Shown: positions 1-7,873 of the stretch, one piece after another | Layout: every line of letters starts with the position of its first letter | Position numbering within the stretch: the stretch's first letter is position 1 | From: Alphaproteobacteria bacterium | Lineage (GTDB): Bacteria > Pseudomonadota > Alphaproteobacteria > UBA828 | Length of the DNA stretch: 64,000 nt | Direction: 5' to 3' | Assembly (NCBI GenBank): GCA_011523425.1 | Contig: WTGU01000131.1 | Span: 1-64,000 of the forward strand | Program-made: the position numbers and the translations under genes | The notes under the pieces: generated by a model | The model's input: only the letters and a program-made list of their open reading frames with translations | Database searches by the model: none | Told to the model about the DNA's origin: nothing

Positions 1-50
1 CATGCCGCGACCCTCGCACGCCCACCCCGCGCCGTGCACCGCACCATGGT
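1..50 (-). repeat. 50-bp dispersed repeat, copy 1 (family D)
   Basis: Read on the minus strand, this begins with ACCATGGTGCGGTGC, has a 15-base variable spacer, then CGTGCGAGGGTC, two bases and GGCATG. The same order and spacing recur on the plus strand at 37725-37774. Seen directly by comparison; function unknown. The copy may extend beyond the window edge. The rest of positions 51-227 holds no gene I can support. Confidence 0.6.
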
Positions 51-227
51 GCGGGGTACCCGGCGTGCGCGGACGGGGAGCGCGGGCCTGAGTCGCTCGT
101 GCCTGCAAGGTCACGAGCGCGGAAGCAGGTCGCGAGCGCGATATAAGAAGGCCGGCCGGGGGCGCACGCCTTGCCCCGCACGGGCGTCTCGGGAACAATC
201 CGCGCGGGCAGGCGTCCGGGGGAGAGC

Positions 228-1970
228 ATGACGTCGAGCACGACCGAGGCTGGCGCCGATCCGGTCACGCGCGAGATCATCCGCGGCAAGCTCCTGGCGC
301 TCGCCGACGAGATGGGCATCGTCATCGCCAAGACCTCCATGAGCCCGGTGATCTACGAGGTGCTCGACTTCGCCTGCGGCCTCTGCGACGCGGACGGCGA
401 GCTGGTGGTGCAGACCAACGGCATCACCCTCTTCACCGGCACCTTCGCGCCGCAGGTGCGCTCCATCGTGCGCCGCCACGGCGAGACCATGCGGCCGGGC
501 GACGTCTTCATGACCAACGACCCCTTCGAGGGCGGCACCCATAGCTGCGACATCGCGCTGATCAAGCCGATCTTCGAGGACGACCGGCTCTTCGCCTTCG
601 CCATCTCGGTGGCGCACTGGAGCGAGGTGGGCGGCGCGGTGCCGGGCAGCATCTCGCCGACCGCTACCGAGATCTACCAGGAGGGGGTGCGCTTCCCCGG
701 CATCCGCGTCTGCCGCGACGACGAGACCATCGACGACGTGATCGCGCTGATCCGCGAGAACGTGCGCCTCCCGGTGCAGTCGCTGGGCGACTTCAACGCA
801 GGTCTCGCCGCCGTCCGCATCGCCGAGACCCGGTTGCGCGAGACCATCGCCCGCCACGGCGCGGCCCAGGTCGAGGCCACCTTCCGCCACATCCTGGAGG
901 CGAGCGAGCGGCTGAGCCGCGCCGCCGTCGCGGCACTGCCTGACGGCGACTACGCGGCCGAGGACTGGATCGACGGCGACGGCATCTCTGACGAGCGCTT
1001 CCGGGTCGCCGTCACGGTGCGGATCCGCGGCGATTCCATCGTCTTCGACTTCACCGGCACCAGCCCCATGGTCAAGGGGCCGATCAACTGCGCCTTCGGG
1101 GCGCTGGATTCGGCGGTCAAGACGGTGTTCAAGTCGCTGGTGGACCCGCAGGCGCCGTCGAACGAGGGCTGGTTCCGCCCGGTGCGCCTGGTCTGCCCGC
1201 CGGGCACCGTGTTCACCGCCGAGAAGCCTGCGCCCACCGGCTGGTACTACGAGGGCTCGGCGCATGCCTCCGAGCTCGCCTGGAAGGCGCTCGCCGAGGT
1301 CGCTCCCGAGCGCTTCAGCGCCGGCTCCTACATGAGCCTCGCCGCCGCCTACTTCTACGGCCGCGACCCGGAGAGCGGCGAGGTCTACGTCCATATCGAG
1401 CCCGCCATCGGCGGCTGGGGCGCGACCGCGTCCGGCGACGGCACCAGCGCGCTCATCGCCACCACCGACGGCGACACCTACAACTACTCGGTGGAGCTGT
1501 TCGAGGCGAAGTTCCCGCTCGCCATCCGGCGCTATGCGCTGAACGTGGACGACGGCGCCGGCGCGGGCCGCCACCGCGGCGGCTTCGGCGTGGTCCGCGA
1601 GTTCGAGGTGGCGGGCGCCGACGCCCACACCCACTGCAGCATCGGCCGCTCCATCGAGCGGCCCTGGGGGCTGGAGGGCGGCGGCCAGGGCTCCAACAAC
1701 TACATGCGGATCGAATCGGGCGGCAGCGTCAAGCGGCTCGCGCGCACCGCCTACCGGCCGCTCGGGGAGGGCGACCGCGTTGCCGTGGTGACCGGCGGCG
1801 GCGGCGGCTTCGGCGACCCCTTCGCGCGTGCGCCGGAGGCGGTCGCGGCCGACGTGGCCGACGGCTACGTGACGGCCGCGCAGGCCGAGAGCGAGTACGG
1901 GGTGGTCATCGCCGAGGGCGGAGCCGTTGACGAAGCCGCGACCGCCGCCTTGCGCGCCGCGCCGCGCTGA
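228..1970 (+). CDS. Hydantoinase B / oxoprolinase family protein
   Basis: 580-residue HyuB-family protein, the subunit that pairs with HyuA in ATP-dependent hydrolysis of cyclic amides (hydantoins, 5-oxoproline) or in acetone/acetophenone carboxylase-like enzymes. Family hallmarks seen: MRPGDVFMTNDPFEGGTH near residue 90, VAHWSEVGG, and the glycine-rich GGGGGFGDPF segment near the C-terminus. The ATG at 228 was chosen because GGGGGAGA lies just upstream; an in-frame ATG at 171 only adds an unconserved tail. No HyuA partner is visible; the 227 bases upstream are non-coding, so a partner would be further upstream or elsewhere. A luciferase-like gene follows after 18 bases, probably in the same operon. 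Substrate unknown. A second, clearly different HyuB lies at 35614-37611. Confidence 0.9.
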   Translation: MTSSTTEAGADPVTREIIRGKLLALADEMGIVIAKTSMSPVIYEVLDFACGLCDADGELVVQTNGITLFTGTFAPQVRSIVRRHGETMRPGDVFMTNDPFEGGTHSCDIALIKPIFEDDRLFAFAISVAHWSEVGGAVPGSISPTATEIYQEGVRFPGIRVCRDDETIDDVIALIRENVRLPVQSLGDFNAGLAAVRIAETRLRETIARHGAAQVEATFRHILEASERLSRAAVAALPDGDYAAEDWIDGDGISDERFRVAVTVRIRGDSIVFDFTGTSPMVKGPINCAFGALDSAVKTVFKSLVDPQAPSNEGWFRPVRLVCPPGTVFTAEKPAPTGWYYEGSAHASELAWKALAEVAPERFSAGSYMSLAAAYFYGRDPESGEVYVHIEPAIGGWGATASGDGTSALIATTDGDTYNYSVELFEAKFPLAIRRYALNVDDGAGAGRHRGGFGVVREFEVAGADAHTHCSIGRSIERPWGLEGGGQGSNNYMRIESGGSVKRLARTAYRPLGEGDRVAVVTGGGGGFGDPFARAPEAVAADVADGYVTAAQAESEYGVVIAEGGAVDEAATAALRAAPR

Positions 1971-1988
1971 TCCAGGGGGAGAGGAGCG

Positions 1989-3008
1989 ATGGCGGGGAAG
2001 AGATGGAAGTGGGCCGTCCTCTTCAGCGGCGACAACCTGACGCTGCAGGAGACCATCGACTTCGCGGCCAGGGCGGAGGACGCGGGCGCCGACAGCCTCT
2101 GGACCACCGAGCTCGGCCGCGACGCCTTCGTCCCGCTCGCCGGCATGGCGGCGGCGTGCGGGCGCGCCCGCCTCGGCACCGGCGTCGCCATCTTCGCCCG
2201 GCCGCCGGCGCTGACCGAGATCAGCGCCATGTCGATGGCGGAGCTCACGGGCGGCCGCTTCGTCCTCGGCCTCGGCACCGCGCCGCCGGCGTGGAACGAG
2301 AACTGGCACGGCCTCCCCTACCGCCGGCCGGTCCGGCGCATGCGGGAATACGTCGAGGCGATCCGGCTGATGTGGACCGCGAGCCCGGAGGCGCCCATCG
2401 ACTACGTGGGCGAGATCATCCAGGTGCGCGACTATCGCCGCGTGCTGGCGCCGCCGTGCGCGCCGCCGCCTATCTACCTCGCCGCGGTGCAGCCGGCGAT
2501 GCTGCAGCTCGCCGGCGAGATGGCCGACGGCCTGCTCGCGAACCTGCTCAACACGCCGCGCTACTTCACCGACATCGTGCTGCCCAACGTCGACAAGGGG
2601 CTGGCCAGGGCCGGGCGGACGCGGGCCGACATCGAGATGTGCTCGCTCAAGGTCTGTTCCGTGGACCGGGACCGGGCGACCGCCCGACGGCGCGCGCGCG
2701 GGCCGATCGCCTTCTATTCGTGCCTGCCCTACTTCGACCAGGTGCTCGATCCGGCGGGCTTCACCGGCCCGAAGATGGCGATCCGCGATGCCTGGGCGCG
2801 GGCCGACGTGCCCGCCATGCTGGAGCTCGTGACCGACGACATGATCGACGCGCTGGTGCTGGCCGGCACGCCCGACGACGTGCGCCGCCAGCTCGAGAGC
2901 TTCGAGGGGCTGTTCGAGACCGTGCTGCTCTACTGCCCGATGCCCTTCATCGACCGCGAGGAATCGCTCGCCAACCACGAGGCGATGATCGAGGCCTTCG
3001 CGGATTGA
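1989..3008 (+). CDS. LLM-class flavin-dependent oxidoreductase
   Basis: 339 residues with the luciferase-like monooxygenase fold: an N-terminal beta strand (KWAVLFSGDNLTL), ADSLWTTELGRD, the conserved segment GGRFVLGLGTAPP near residue 93, and an SFEGLFETVLLYCP end. Members use FMN or F420 as hydride carriers for oxidation of small molecules; which cofactor is used here cannot be told. The start has a GGGGAGAGGAGCG ribosome site. It follows HyuB by 18 bases and precedes an AhpD-like gene by 127 bases; the three probably serve one catabolic route. Confidence 0.87.
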   Translation: MAGKRWKWAVLFSGDNLTLQETIDFAARAEDAGADSLWTTELGRDAFVPLAGMAAACGRARLGTGVAIFARPPALTEISAMSMAELTGGRFVLGLGTAPPAWNENWHGLPYRRPVRRMREYVEAIRLMWTASPEAPIDYVGEIIQVRDYRRVLAPPCAPPPIYLAAVQPAMLQLAGEMADGLLANLLNTPRYFTDIVLPNVDKGLARAGRTRADIEMCSLKVCSVDRDRATARRRARGPIAFYSCLPYFDQVLDPAGFTGPKMAIRDAWARADVPAMLELVTDDMIDALVLAGTPDDVRRQLESFEGLFETVLLYCPMPFIDREESLANHEAMIEAFAD

Positions 3009-3041
3009 ACGGGGTCATCTCGCCGGTGAGACTATAAACGA

Positions 3042-3088
3042 CCGGGCCGCAGGCCCGGACGGCGCGACCGCGCCGCGCGCGTAGCGCG
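3042..3088. repeat. Three tandem GC hairpins
   Basis: Three consecutive perfect small hairpins occupy the gap between two plus-strand genes: CCGGGCC-GCA-GGCCCGG (3042-3058), GGCGCG-AC-CGCGCC (3061-3074) and CGCGC-GTA-GCGCG (3076-3088). No U-run follows, so this is not a classical terminator; it could be a REP-like cluster or an mRNA processing/stability element. Confidence 0.5.
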
Positions 3089-3135
3089 TAGGCAAGCGAG
3101 CGGAGCGAGCGCCCGCCGCATGAGGGGTATGAAAG

Positions 3136-3693
3136 ATGACCAGCTACGCCGCAGCCCAGCGCCTGCCGCGTGCCGACCGCAGCGACTTCGCGCCCGCGCA
3201 GACGGAGATCTGGGACCACGTGGTCGAGACCCGCAGGCTCGACTTCATGCCCAACATGTTCGCGGTCATGGGGCAGAGCCCGGAGGCGCTCCGCGCGGTC
3301 GCCGCGGTGGGCGAGCACGTGCGCTGGCACTCGGCGCTGGATAACGACCTGCGCGAGATGGTCATCTGCACCGTCGCCCAGGCCGTCGGCAACGTCTACG
3401 AGTGGGACCACCACATCCACAAGGTGCCCGAGCGATTGCGCGGGATCGTGGGCACGGCGGCTGCCGAGGCCGAGCCCGCGCCGGTAGGACCGGCACTCCG
3501 CCTCTGCCGCCTGGTGGCCTCCGGCGAGGACGTAGAGGACGCGCTGGTGGCGGGCCTGCGCGAGAGCCTGGGCGATGCGGGCCTCGTCGATCTCGTGGTG
3601 ATGATCGGCTACTACCAGCTCCTCGGCAGCTTTTGCGCCGTGCTCGGCATCGAGGTGGAAGCGAGCGTCGCCCGCGTGCCCTTCAACGGCTGA
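3136..3693 (+). CDS. Carboxymuconolactone decarboxylase (AhpD-like) family protein
   Basis: 185-residue all-helical protein. The CMD core is REMVICTVAQAVGNVYEWDH, in which the E-W-x-x-H signature is intact but the redox CxxC of AhpD is absent (a single Cys). This suggests a gamma-carboxymuconolactone decarboxylase-like or structural role rather than peroxidase support. The ATG at 3136 was preferred over the ATG at 3120, which opens another frame. It is the last gene of the HyuB/LLM series; downstream lies a convergent junction with groEL. Confidence 0.85.
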   Translation: MTSYAAAQRLPRADRSDFAPAQTEIWDHVVETRRLDFMPNMFAVMGQSPEALRAVAAVGEHVRWHSALDNDLREMVICTVAQAVGNVYEWDHHIHKVPERLRGIVGTAAAEAEPAPVGPALRLCRLVASGEDVEDALVAGLRESLGDAGLVDLVVMIGYYQLLGSFCAVLGIEVEASVARVPFNG

Positions 3694-3713
3694 GCGGGGC
3701 CGGCCGAGCCCCC

Positions 3714-3824
3714 CCCACCTCACCCCGGCCCTCTCCGCCCCCAGGGGCAGAGAGGGAGAAAACATCGTCGCCGTCTACGTCCGCTCTCCGCCCTTCAGGG
3801 GGGAGAGGGACAGGGAGAGGTGGG
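3714..3824. repeat. Imperfect long inverted repeat
   Basis: The left arm (3714-3736, starting CCCACCTCACCCCGG) and the right arm (3802-3824, ending GAGAGGTGGG) are near-complementary over 23 bases with a few mismatches. It resembles the common proteobacterial intergenic element of CCCTCTCC/GGAGAGGG type. It sits just after the CMD stop codon, in the convergent junction with groEL. Could fold in RNA from either strand. Confidence 0.6.
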
Positions 3825-3858
3825 ATTCGTCTGCCCTGCGCGAACCAACCAAGTTCAT

Positions 3859-3950
3859 CGTCATGCCCGGACTTGTTCCGGGCATCCACGTTCCTTGTCG
3901 CTGCCGAAGGGACGACTCGTGGATGGCCGGGACAAGCCCGGCCATGACGC
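3859..3950. repeat. Convergent-junction palindromic element, copy 1 (family A)
   Basis: A ~92-base element: left half CGTCATGCCCGGACTTGTTC... to ATCCACG, right half CGTGGATGGCCGGGACAAG... to CATGACG. The halves are inverted copies of each other, and each contains an internal palindrome (CCCGG-N-CCGGG). Related copies are at 18841-18893, 37971-38010 and 57492-57589, every one between convergent genes. Possible bidirectional terminator or REP-like element; function is inference. Confidence 0.75.
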
Positions 3951-4014
3951 GTTGGGATGCTCCGCGATTCTCGCGAACGTCTCGATCAGGACACTAGAGA
4001 GGGCGCGGGCCGGG

Positions 4015-5703
4015 CTACATGCCCATACCGCCCATGCCACCCATGCCGCCCATCCCCATGTCGCCCATGCCGCCCATTCCGCCGGGCATGCCGCCGCCGC
4101 CCGGAGGCATCGGAGGCGCCTTCTCGGGGATCTCGACGATGCCCGCCTCGGTCGAGATGAGCTGGCCGGCGATGGAGGCGGCGTCCTGCAGCGCAGTGCG
4201 GACGACCTTCGCCGGATCGAGGATGCCGGCGCCGATCATGTCGCAGTAACGGCCCTCCTGGGCGTCGTAGCCCTGGCTCGTGCCGCGCTTGTCGAGGAGG
4301 GTTCCGACCACGAGGGCGCCGTCCGCGCCGGCATTGTCGGCGATGTGGCGGGCCGGCGCGCGGATCGCCTTGCGGACGATGGCGATGCCGCGATCCTGAT
4401 CGAAGTTGGCGCCTTTCAGCCCGTCGAGCTTGCGCGAGGCCGCGAGCAGGGCGACGCCGCCACCGGCGACGATCCCCTCCTCCACCGCCGCCCGCGTCGC
4501 CCGCATGGCGTCGTCCACCAGCTCCTTCTTCTCCTTGACCTCGGTCTCGGTGTCGCCGCCGACCCGGAGCACGGCCACGCCACCGACCAGCTTGGCGAGG
4601 CGCTCCTCGAAGCGCTCCTGGTCGTACTCGGACTCGGTCGTCTCGATCTGCATGCGAAGCTGCTGGCAGCGCTCGTCGATGCTCTTCTTGGTGCCGCCGC
4701 CGCCGATGATCACGGTCTCGTCCTTGCTCATCTCGACCCGCTTGGCGGTGCCCAGCAGGTCGAGCGTGACGTTCTCCAGCTTGACGCCGAGGTCGCCACT
4801 GATCACCGCGCCGCCGGTGAGCACGGCGATGTCCTGCAGCATGTCCTTGCGCCGGTCGCCGAAGGCGGGCGCCTTGGCCGCCGTCGCCTTGAGGCCGCCG
4901 CGCAGCCGGTTGACCACCAGCGTCGCCAGCGCCTCGCCGTCCACGTCTTCCGCGACGATGACGAGCGGCTTGCCGGTCTGGCCCACCTGCTCCAGCACCG
5001 GCAGCAGCGCCTGCATGCTGGTAAGCTTCTCCTGGTGCAGCAGGACGTAGGCGTCGTCGAGCTCGACCGTCATGCGCTCGGCGTTGGTGACGAAGTAGGG
5101 CGAGATGTAGCCCTTGTCGAAGTTCATGCCCTCGACGACGTCGAGCTCGGTCTCGATCCCGGCCGCCTCCTCGATGGTGATGACGCCCCTCTCGCCCACC
5201 TCTTCCATGGCGCGCGAGATCATGGCGCCGACCTGCGGGTCGTTGTTGGCGGCGACGGTCGCCACCTGGCTGATCTCCTCCTGGGTCTTCACCCGCTTGG
5301 CGCGCTTGCCGATCTCGTCGACCACGGCGGCGACGCCCAGATCGATCCCGCGGCGCAGGTCCATCGGGTTCATGCCCGCGGCCACCGCCTTGGCGCCCTC
5401 GCGCACGAGCGCGCGCGCGATGACGGTGGCGGTGGTGGTGCCGTCGCCGGCCGCCTGCTCGGTCCGGGTGGCGGCCTCGCGGACGAGGCGGGCGCCGACG
5501 TTCTGGAGCGGATCCTCGAGCTCGATCTCCTTGGCGACGGCCACGCCGTCCTTGGTAATCCGACTGTCGCCGGTGGCCGTCTGATAGATCACGGTGCGGC
5601 CCTTCGGGCCGAGGGTGACGGACACGGCGTCGGAGAGGATGTCGACGCCTTCCAGGAGGCGCTCGCGCGCGTCCTCCGCCTGGTGGATTCGCTTCTTGGC
5701 CAT
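4015..5703 (-). CDS. groL: Chaperonin GroEL (divergent, 60 kDa subunit)
   Basis: 562 residues, full length for GroEL. Conserved: [13 protein letters not shown] (ATPase Asp near residue 52), [10 protein letters not shown] near 85, [19 protein letters not shown], the catalytic Asp region [14 protein letters not shown] near 398, and a GGM-rich C-terminal tail. The N-terminal segment ([17 protein letters not shown]) and the stretch after GPKGR ([11 protein letters not shown]) differ from the usual proteobacterial consensus, so this may be a secondary chaperonin copy. It works in the cytoplasm as a 14-mer with GroES, whose gene lies 43 bases upstream on the same strand. Expected HrcA/CIRCE control from the shared promoter. 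Confidence 0.97.
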   Translation of the reverse strand: MAKKRIHQAEDARERLLEGVDILSDAVSVTLGPKGRTVIYQTATGDSRITKDGVAVAKEIELEDPLQNVGARLVREAATRTEQAAGDGTTTATVIARALVREGAKAVAAGMNPMDLRRGIDLGVAAVVDEIGKRAKRVKTQEEISQVATVAANNDPQVGAMISRAMEEVGERGVITIEEAAGIETELDVVEGMNFDKGYISPYFVTNAERMTVELDDAYVLLHQEKLTSMQALLPVLEQVGQTGKPLVIVAEDVDGEALATLVVNRLRGGLKATAAKAPAFGDRRKDMLQDIAVLTGGAVISGDLGVKLENVTLDLLGTAKRVEMSKDETVIIGGGGTKKSIDERCQQLRMQIETTESEYDQERFEERLAKLVGGVAVLRVGGDTETEVKEKKELVDDAMRATRAAVEEGIVAGGGVALLAASRKLDGLKGANFDQDRGIAIVRKAIRAPARHIADNAGADGALVVGTLLDKRGTSQGYDAQEGRYCDMIGAGILDPAKVVRTALQDAASIAGQLISTEAGIVEIPEKAPPMPPGGGGMPGGMGGMGDMGMGGMGGMGGMGM

Positions 5704-5746
5704 CGTCGATCGCTCCAGCTTCGATGTTCCAGCGGGGCGGGCGCGC

Positions 5747-6034
5747 CTACTCGATTACGCCCATGATGTCGGACTCCTTCATGATCAACAGCTCCTCGCC
5801 GTCGACCTTGACCTCGGAGCCCGACCACTTGCCGAAGAGGATGCGATCACCCGCTTTGACATCGAGAGGCGTGAGCCTGCCGTCCTCGCTCCGCGCGCCG
5901 GGGCCGGCCGCGACGACCTCGCCTTCCTGCGGCTTCTCCTGGGCGGTGTCGGGAATGATGATGCCGCCTGCCGTCTTCTGGTCCTGCTCCAGCCGCCGCA
6001 CCAGCACGCGGTCGTGCAAAGGCCTGATGTTCAT
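5747..6034 (-). CDS. groS: Co-chaperonin GroES
   Basis: 95 residues, usual GroES length. It starts [14 protein letters not shown]; the mobile loop is [14 protein letters not shown] (residues ~16-29) and the roof region is [21 protein letters not shown]. It caps the GroEL ring in the cytoplasm. First gene of the groES-groEL operon, with a consensus-like promoter and a CIRCE operator immediately upstream. Confidence 0.97.
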   Translation of the reverse strand: MNIRPLHDRVLVRRLEQDQKTAGGIIIPDTAQEKPQEGEVVAAGPGARSEDGRLTPLDVKAGDRILFGKWSGSEVKVDGEELLIMKESDIMGVIE

Positions 6035-6089
6035 GCCGCCCTCCGAGATGTGAGCATGTCCGATGAGTCTGACGCCGCCCGGGCGCCTG

Positions 6090-6116
6090 TTAGCGCTCTA
6101 GCGAGGTGAGTGCTAA
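6090..6116 (-). promoter_or_regulatory. CIRCE operator for groES-groEL
   Basis: TTAGCGCTC-N9-GAGTGCTAA: exact CIRCE spacing, with a single mismatch to the consensus arm TTAGCACTC. It lies directly downstream of the -10 box and 55 bases upstream of the GroES start, as expected for HrcA repression. The hrcA gene itself is not in the window. Confidence 0.93.
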
Positions 6117-6118
6117 GG

Positions 6119-6147
6119 TTAATAGGGAGCCGTGCCGGCGCTGTCAA
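6119..6147 (-). promoter_or_regulatory. Sigma-70 type promoter of groES-groEL
   Basis: On the minus strand TTGACA (6147-6142) is followed by a 17-base spacer and TATTAA (6124-6119). Immediately downstream comes the CIRCE element, so the transcription start should fall inside or at the edge of the operator. Confidence 0.85.
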
Positions 6148-6181
6148 CCGCAGGGCGGCCCGCCCCACCCCGGAGCGCTCG

Positions 6182-6222
6182 TCGCGGCCTTTCGCGTATG
6201 CGTCAAAGACGGATACGCCCTA
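6182..6222 (-). repeat. Stop-codon palindrome, copy 1 (family B)
   Basis: Minus-strand sequence begins with the TAG stop of the upstream flavoprotein and continues GGCGTATCCGTC...GACGCATACGC and then GGCCGCGAC. The 25-base core (6194-6218) is an imperfect palindrome. The same order (TAG, then RGCGTATCCGTC, then GGCCGCGAC) is found at 53351 onward on the plus strand; an inverted copy lies at 30208-30274. Confidence 0.65.
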
Positions 6223-7389
6223 GGCCGCAGGCAGCACGTCCTCGGGCGAGTGGGTGAGCGCGACGGCGCCGAAGAGGCGCGCGGTCTCGGCCGGATCGTC
6301 GCGGATCGCGCGGTAGTAGGTCGCGAGCCGCTCGGTGGGCCTCGCGAAGCGGGCGAGCTGGGCGGTGAAGCGGTAGTAGGGCAGCAGCCATTCGTCGCGC
6401 GCCGCGGCATAGGCCGCGAGCGCCTCGTCGAGCGGGCGCCCGCCCCCCAGGCCTTCGTCCGCGGCCTCGGCCGCCATCTCGGCGCAGCGGAAGGCGGTCG
6501 AGATGCCCTGCGCGGTCACCGGGTCCTTCTTCATCCCCGCATCGCCCACCAGCGCCCAGCCGGGACCGGCCGCCTCGCGCACGAAGGCGCGCGTGCAGCC
6601 GGCGTGAAACTCCTCCGTCTGCCGCGCCTCCGGCAGCATCGCGTGGAGATCGGGCGCGACGTCGGCGACCCTCGCGTGGAACGCCGCCTCGCGGTCGTGC
6701 CGGGCACGCACGAACTCGTCGTGCATCAGGTTGGCGGCGACCAGCACGGTGCCGTCGCTCGAGGGGAAGGCGAAGGCGCCCTTGCGCTCGCGGATGTAGA
6801 GGCGCACGTGATCGAGCGCGATACCCTCCCAGTAGCTCCAGATGTTGCTCTGGACGACCGGCTCTACGAGGGACTCCCTGGCGCCGGCCGCGCGGGCGAC
6901 GACCGAGCCCGGCCCGTCCGCGCCGATGACGAGGCGCGCGCGCTCGACCTGCCGCGAGCCGTCCGCGCCCCCGGTCACGACGCCGGCGACGCGGCCGTCG
7001 TCCAGGGCCAGGTCGACGACCCGCACGCCGTCGCGGAACTCGGCGCCGGCCGCGACGGCCGCCTCGGCAAGCACGCCGTCGAGCAGGCGGCGCCTGGGCC
7101 CGTGCGAGGTGTCGTGGCCGTCTACCGCCGGCGGCGCGCCCTCGAGCACGGTGCCGTGCAGGTCGACGCGCCAGTCGGTGAAGGGGACGGCGCGCGCGGC
7201 GATCTGCGACAGCACGCCCCAGGTGCGGAGATGGGCGACGCCCAAGGGGTGGATCAGGTGGGTCGACTGCCCCATGTCGCTGGGGAAGCGGTCGCGGTCG
7301 AGCAGCAGCACGCGATGGCCCTTGCGGGCCAGCAGCATGGCCGCGGGCGCGCCGGCGCAGCGGGCGCCGACGACGATGGCGTCGTAGAT
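6220..7389 (-). CDS. FAD-dependent oxidoreductase, PHBH/geranylgeranyl reductase-like, unusual start
   Basis: About 389 residues. The Rossmann FAD motif YDAIVVGARCAGAPAAMLL is at the very N-terminus, ADGPGS is mid-protein and the second FAD motif is ALVGDAGMKKDPVTAQGI. Likely a cytoplasmic flavin monooxygenase/reductase; substrate unknown. The expected start is odd: no ATG, GTG or TTG precedes the Rossmann strand except an ATG at 7551, which would add 54 low-complexity residues antisense-free but wholly inside the VOC gene. An ATC codon at 7389-7387 has GGGGGA 7 bases upstream, so I placed the start there; the alternative is 6220-7551. It follows the VOC gene by 19 bases. The stop codon TAG coincides with a palindromic repeat. 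Confidence 0.8.
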   Translation of the reverse strand: MYDAIVVGARCAGAPAAMLLARKGHRVLLLDRDRFPSDMGQSTHLIHPLGVAHLRTWGVLSQIAARAVPFTDWRVDLHGTVLEGAPPAVDGHDTSHGPRRRLLDGVLAEAAVAAGAEFRDGVRVVDLALDDGRVAGVVTGGADGSRQVERARLVIGADGPGSVVARAAGARESLVEPVVQSNIWSYWEGIALDHVRLYIRERKGAFAFPSSDGTVLVAANLMHDEFVRARHDREAAFHARVADVAPDLHAMLPEARQTEEFHAGCTRAFVREAAGPGWALVGDAGMKKDPVTAQGISTAFRCAEMAAEAADEGLGGGRPLDEALAAYAAARDEWLLPYYRFTAQLARFARPTERLATYYRAIRDDPAETARLFGAVALTHSPEDVLPAA

Positions 7390-7408
7390 CGCGCGGTCCC
7401 CCGGCGTC

Positions 7409-7801
7409 TCAGTCCTCCACGGTGGGCGTGACCCAGCCGACGGTGGCGCCGCCCGAGTCCCTGACGATGGCGAAGCGGCCCACGTCGGGTATGTCGAAGG
7501 CCGGCCGGCAGATGGTGCCGCCCGCCGCCTCGACTCCGGCGATCCGGGCATCGACGTCGTCCACGCCGATGTAGGCGAACCAGTGGTCGGGAAGGCCGTC
7601 GAAGCCCGCCCCCGGCTTCATCTCGAAGATGCCGGCGGCCATCGTCTCGCCCGCCTTGCAGAGCGTGTAGGTGCCGCCGTCGGCCATCGGGTGCGATTCG
7701 TAGTGCCAGCCCAGGGTCTCGCCGTAGAACGCCTTGGCCTTGTCGACGTCCCAGGTATTCAGCTCGTTCCAGAAGAATGTGCCGTGCGCCGTCGTCGGCA
7801 T
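7409..7801 (-). CDS. VOC (glyoxalase/bleomycin-resistance) family protein
   Basis: 130 residues. Two beta-alpha-beta-beta-beta modules: the first starts GTFFWNELNTWDVDKAKAFYGETLGW, the second HWFAYIGVDDVDARIAGVEAAGG and ends FAIVRDSGGATVGWV. Typical of small metal-binding vicinal-oxygen-chelate proteins; the second-module histidine is present in DHWFAYIGV. Substrate unknown. It lies upstream of the flavoprotein and 72 bases downstream of the amidase stop on the same strand, so it may share their transcript. Confidence 0.88.
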   Translation of the reverse strand: MPTTAHGTFFWNELNTWDVDKAKAFYGETLGWHYESHPMADGGTYTLCKAGETMAAGIFEMKPGAGFDGLPDHWFAYIGVDDVDARIAGVEAAGGTICRPAFDIPDVGRFAIVRDSGGATVGWVTPTVED

Positions 7802-7873
7802 CTCTCGCGTCCTCCTCCGCGTTCCAGGGGTAACGGGGTGCCCGCCCGGCGGGGCTTGAGCCGGATCGCGGGA

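Noticed and set aside
111-2978. 955-residue minus-strand open frame across HyuB and LLM genes
   Set aside because: Very His/Arg/Gly/Ala-rich translation without any recognisable fold, exactly antisense to two well-supported genes; a GC-bias shadow.
3876-3930. Direct-repeat-like spacing resembling a short CRISPR array
   Set aside because: Only two inverted halves; no repeat-spacer series and no cas genes.
4015-4100. Short tandem repeats of CCCATGCC type
   Set aside because: They encode the GGM tail of GroEL, not a non-coding repeat or CRISPR.
3820-5766. 648-residue plus-strand open frame opposite groEL
   Set aside because: Histidine/aspartate-rich shadow of groEL; starts within the intergenic repeat.
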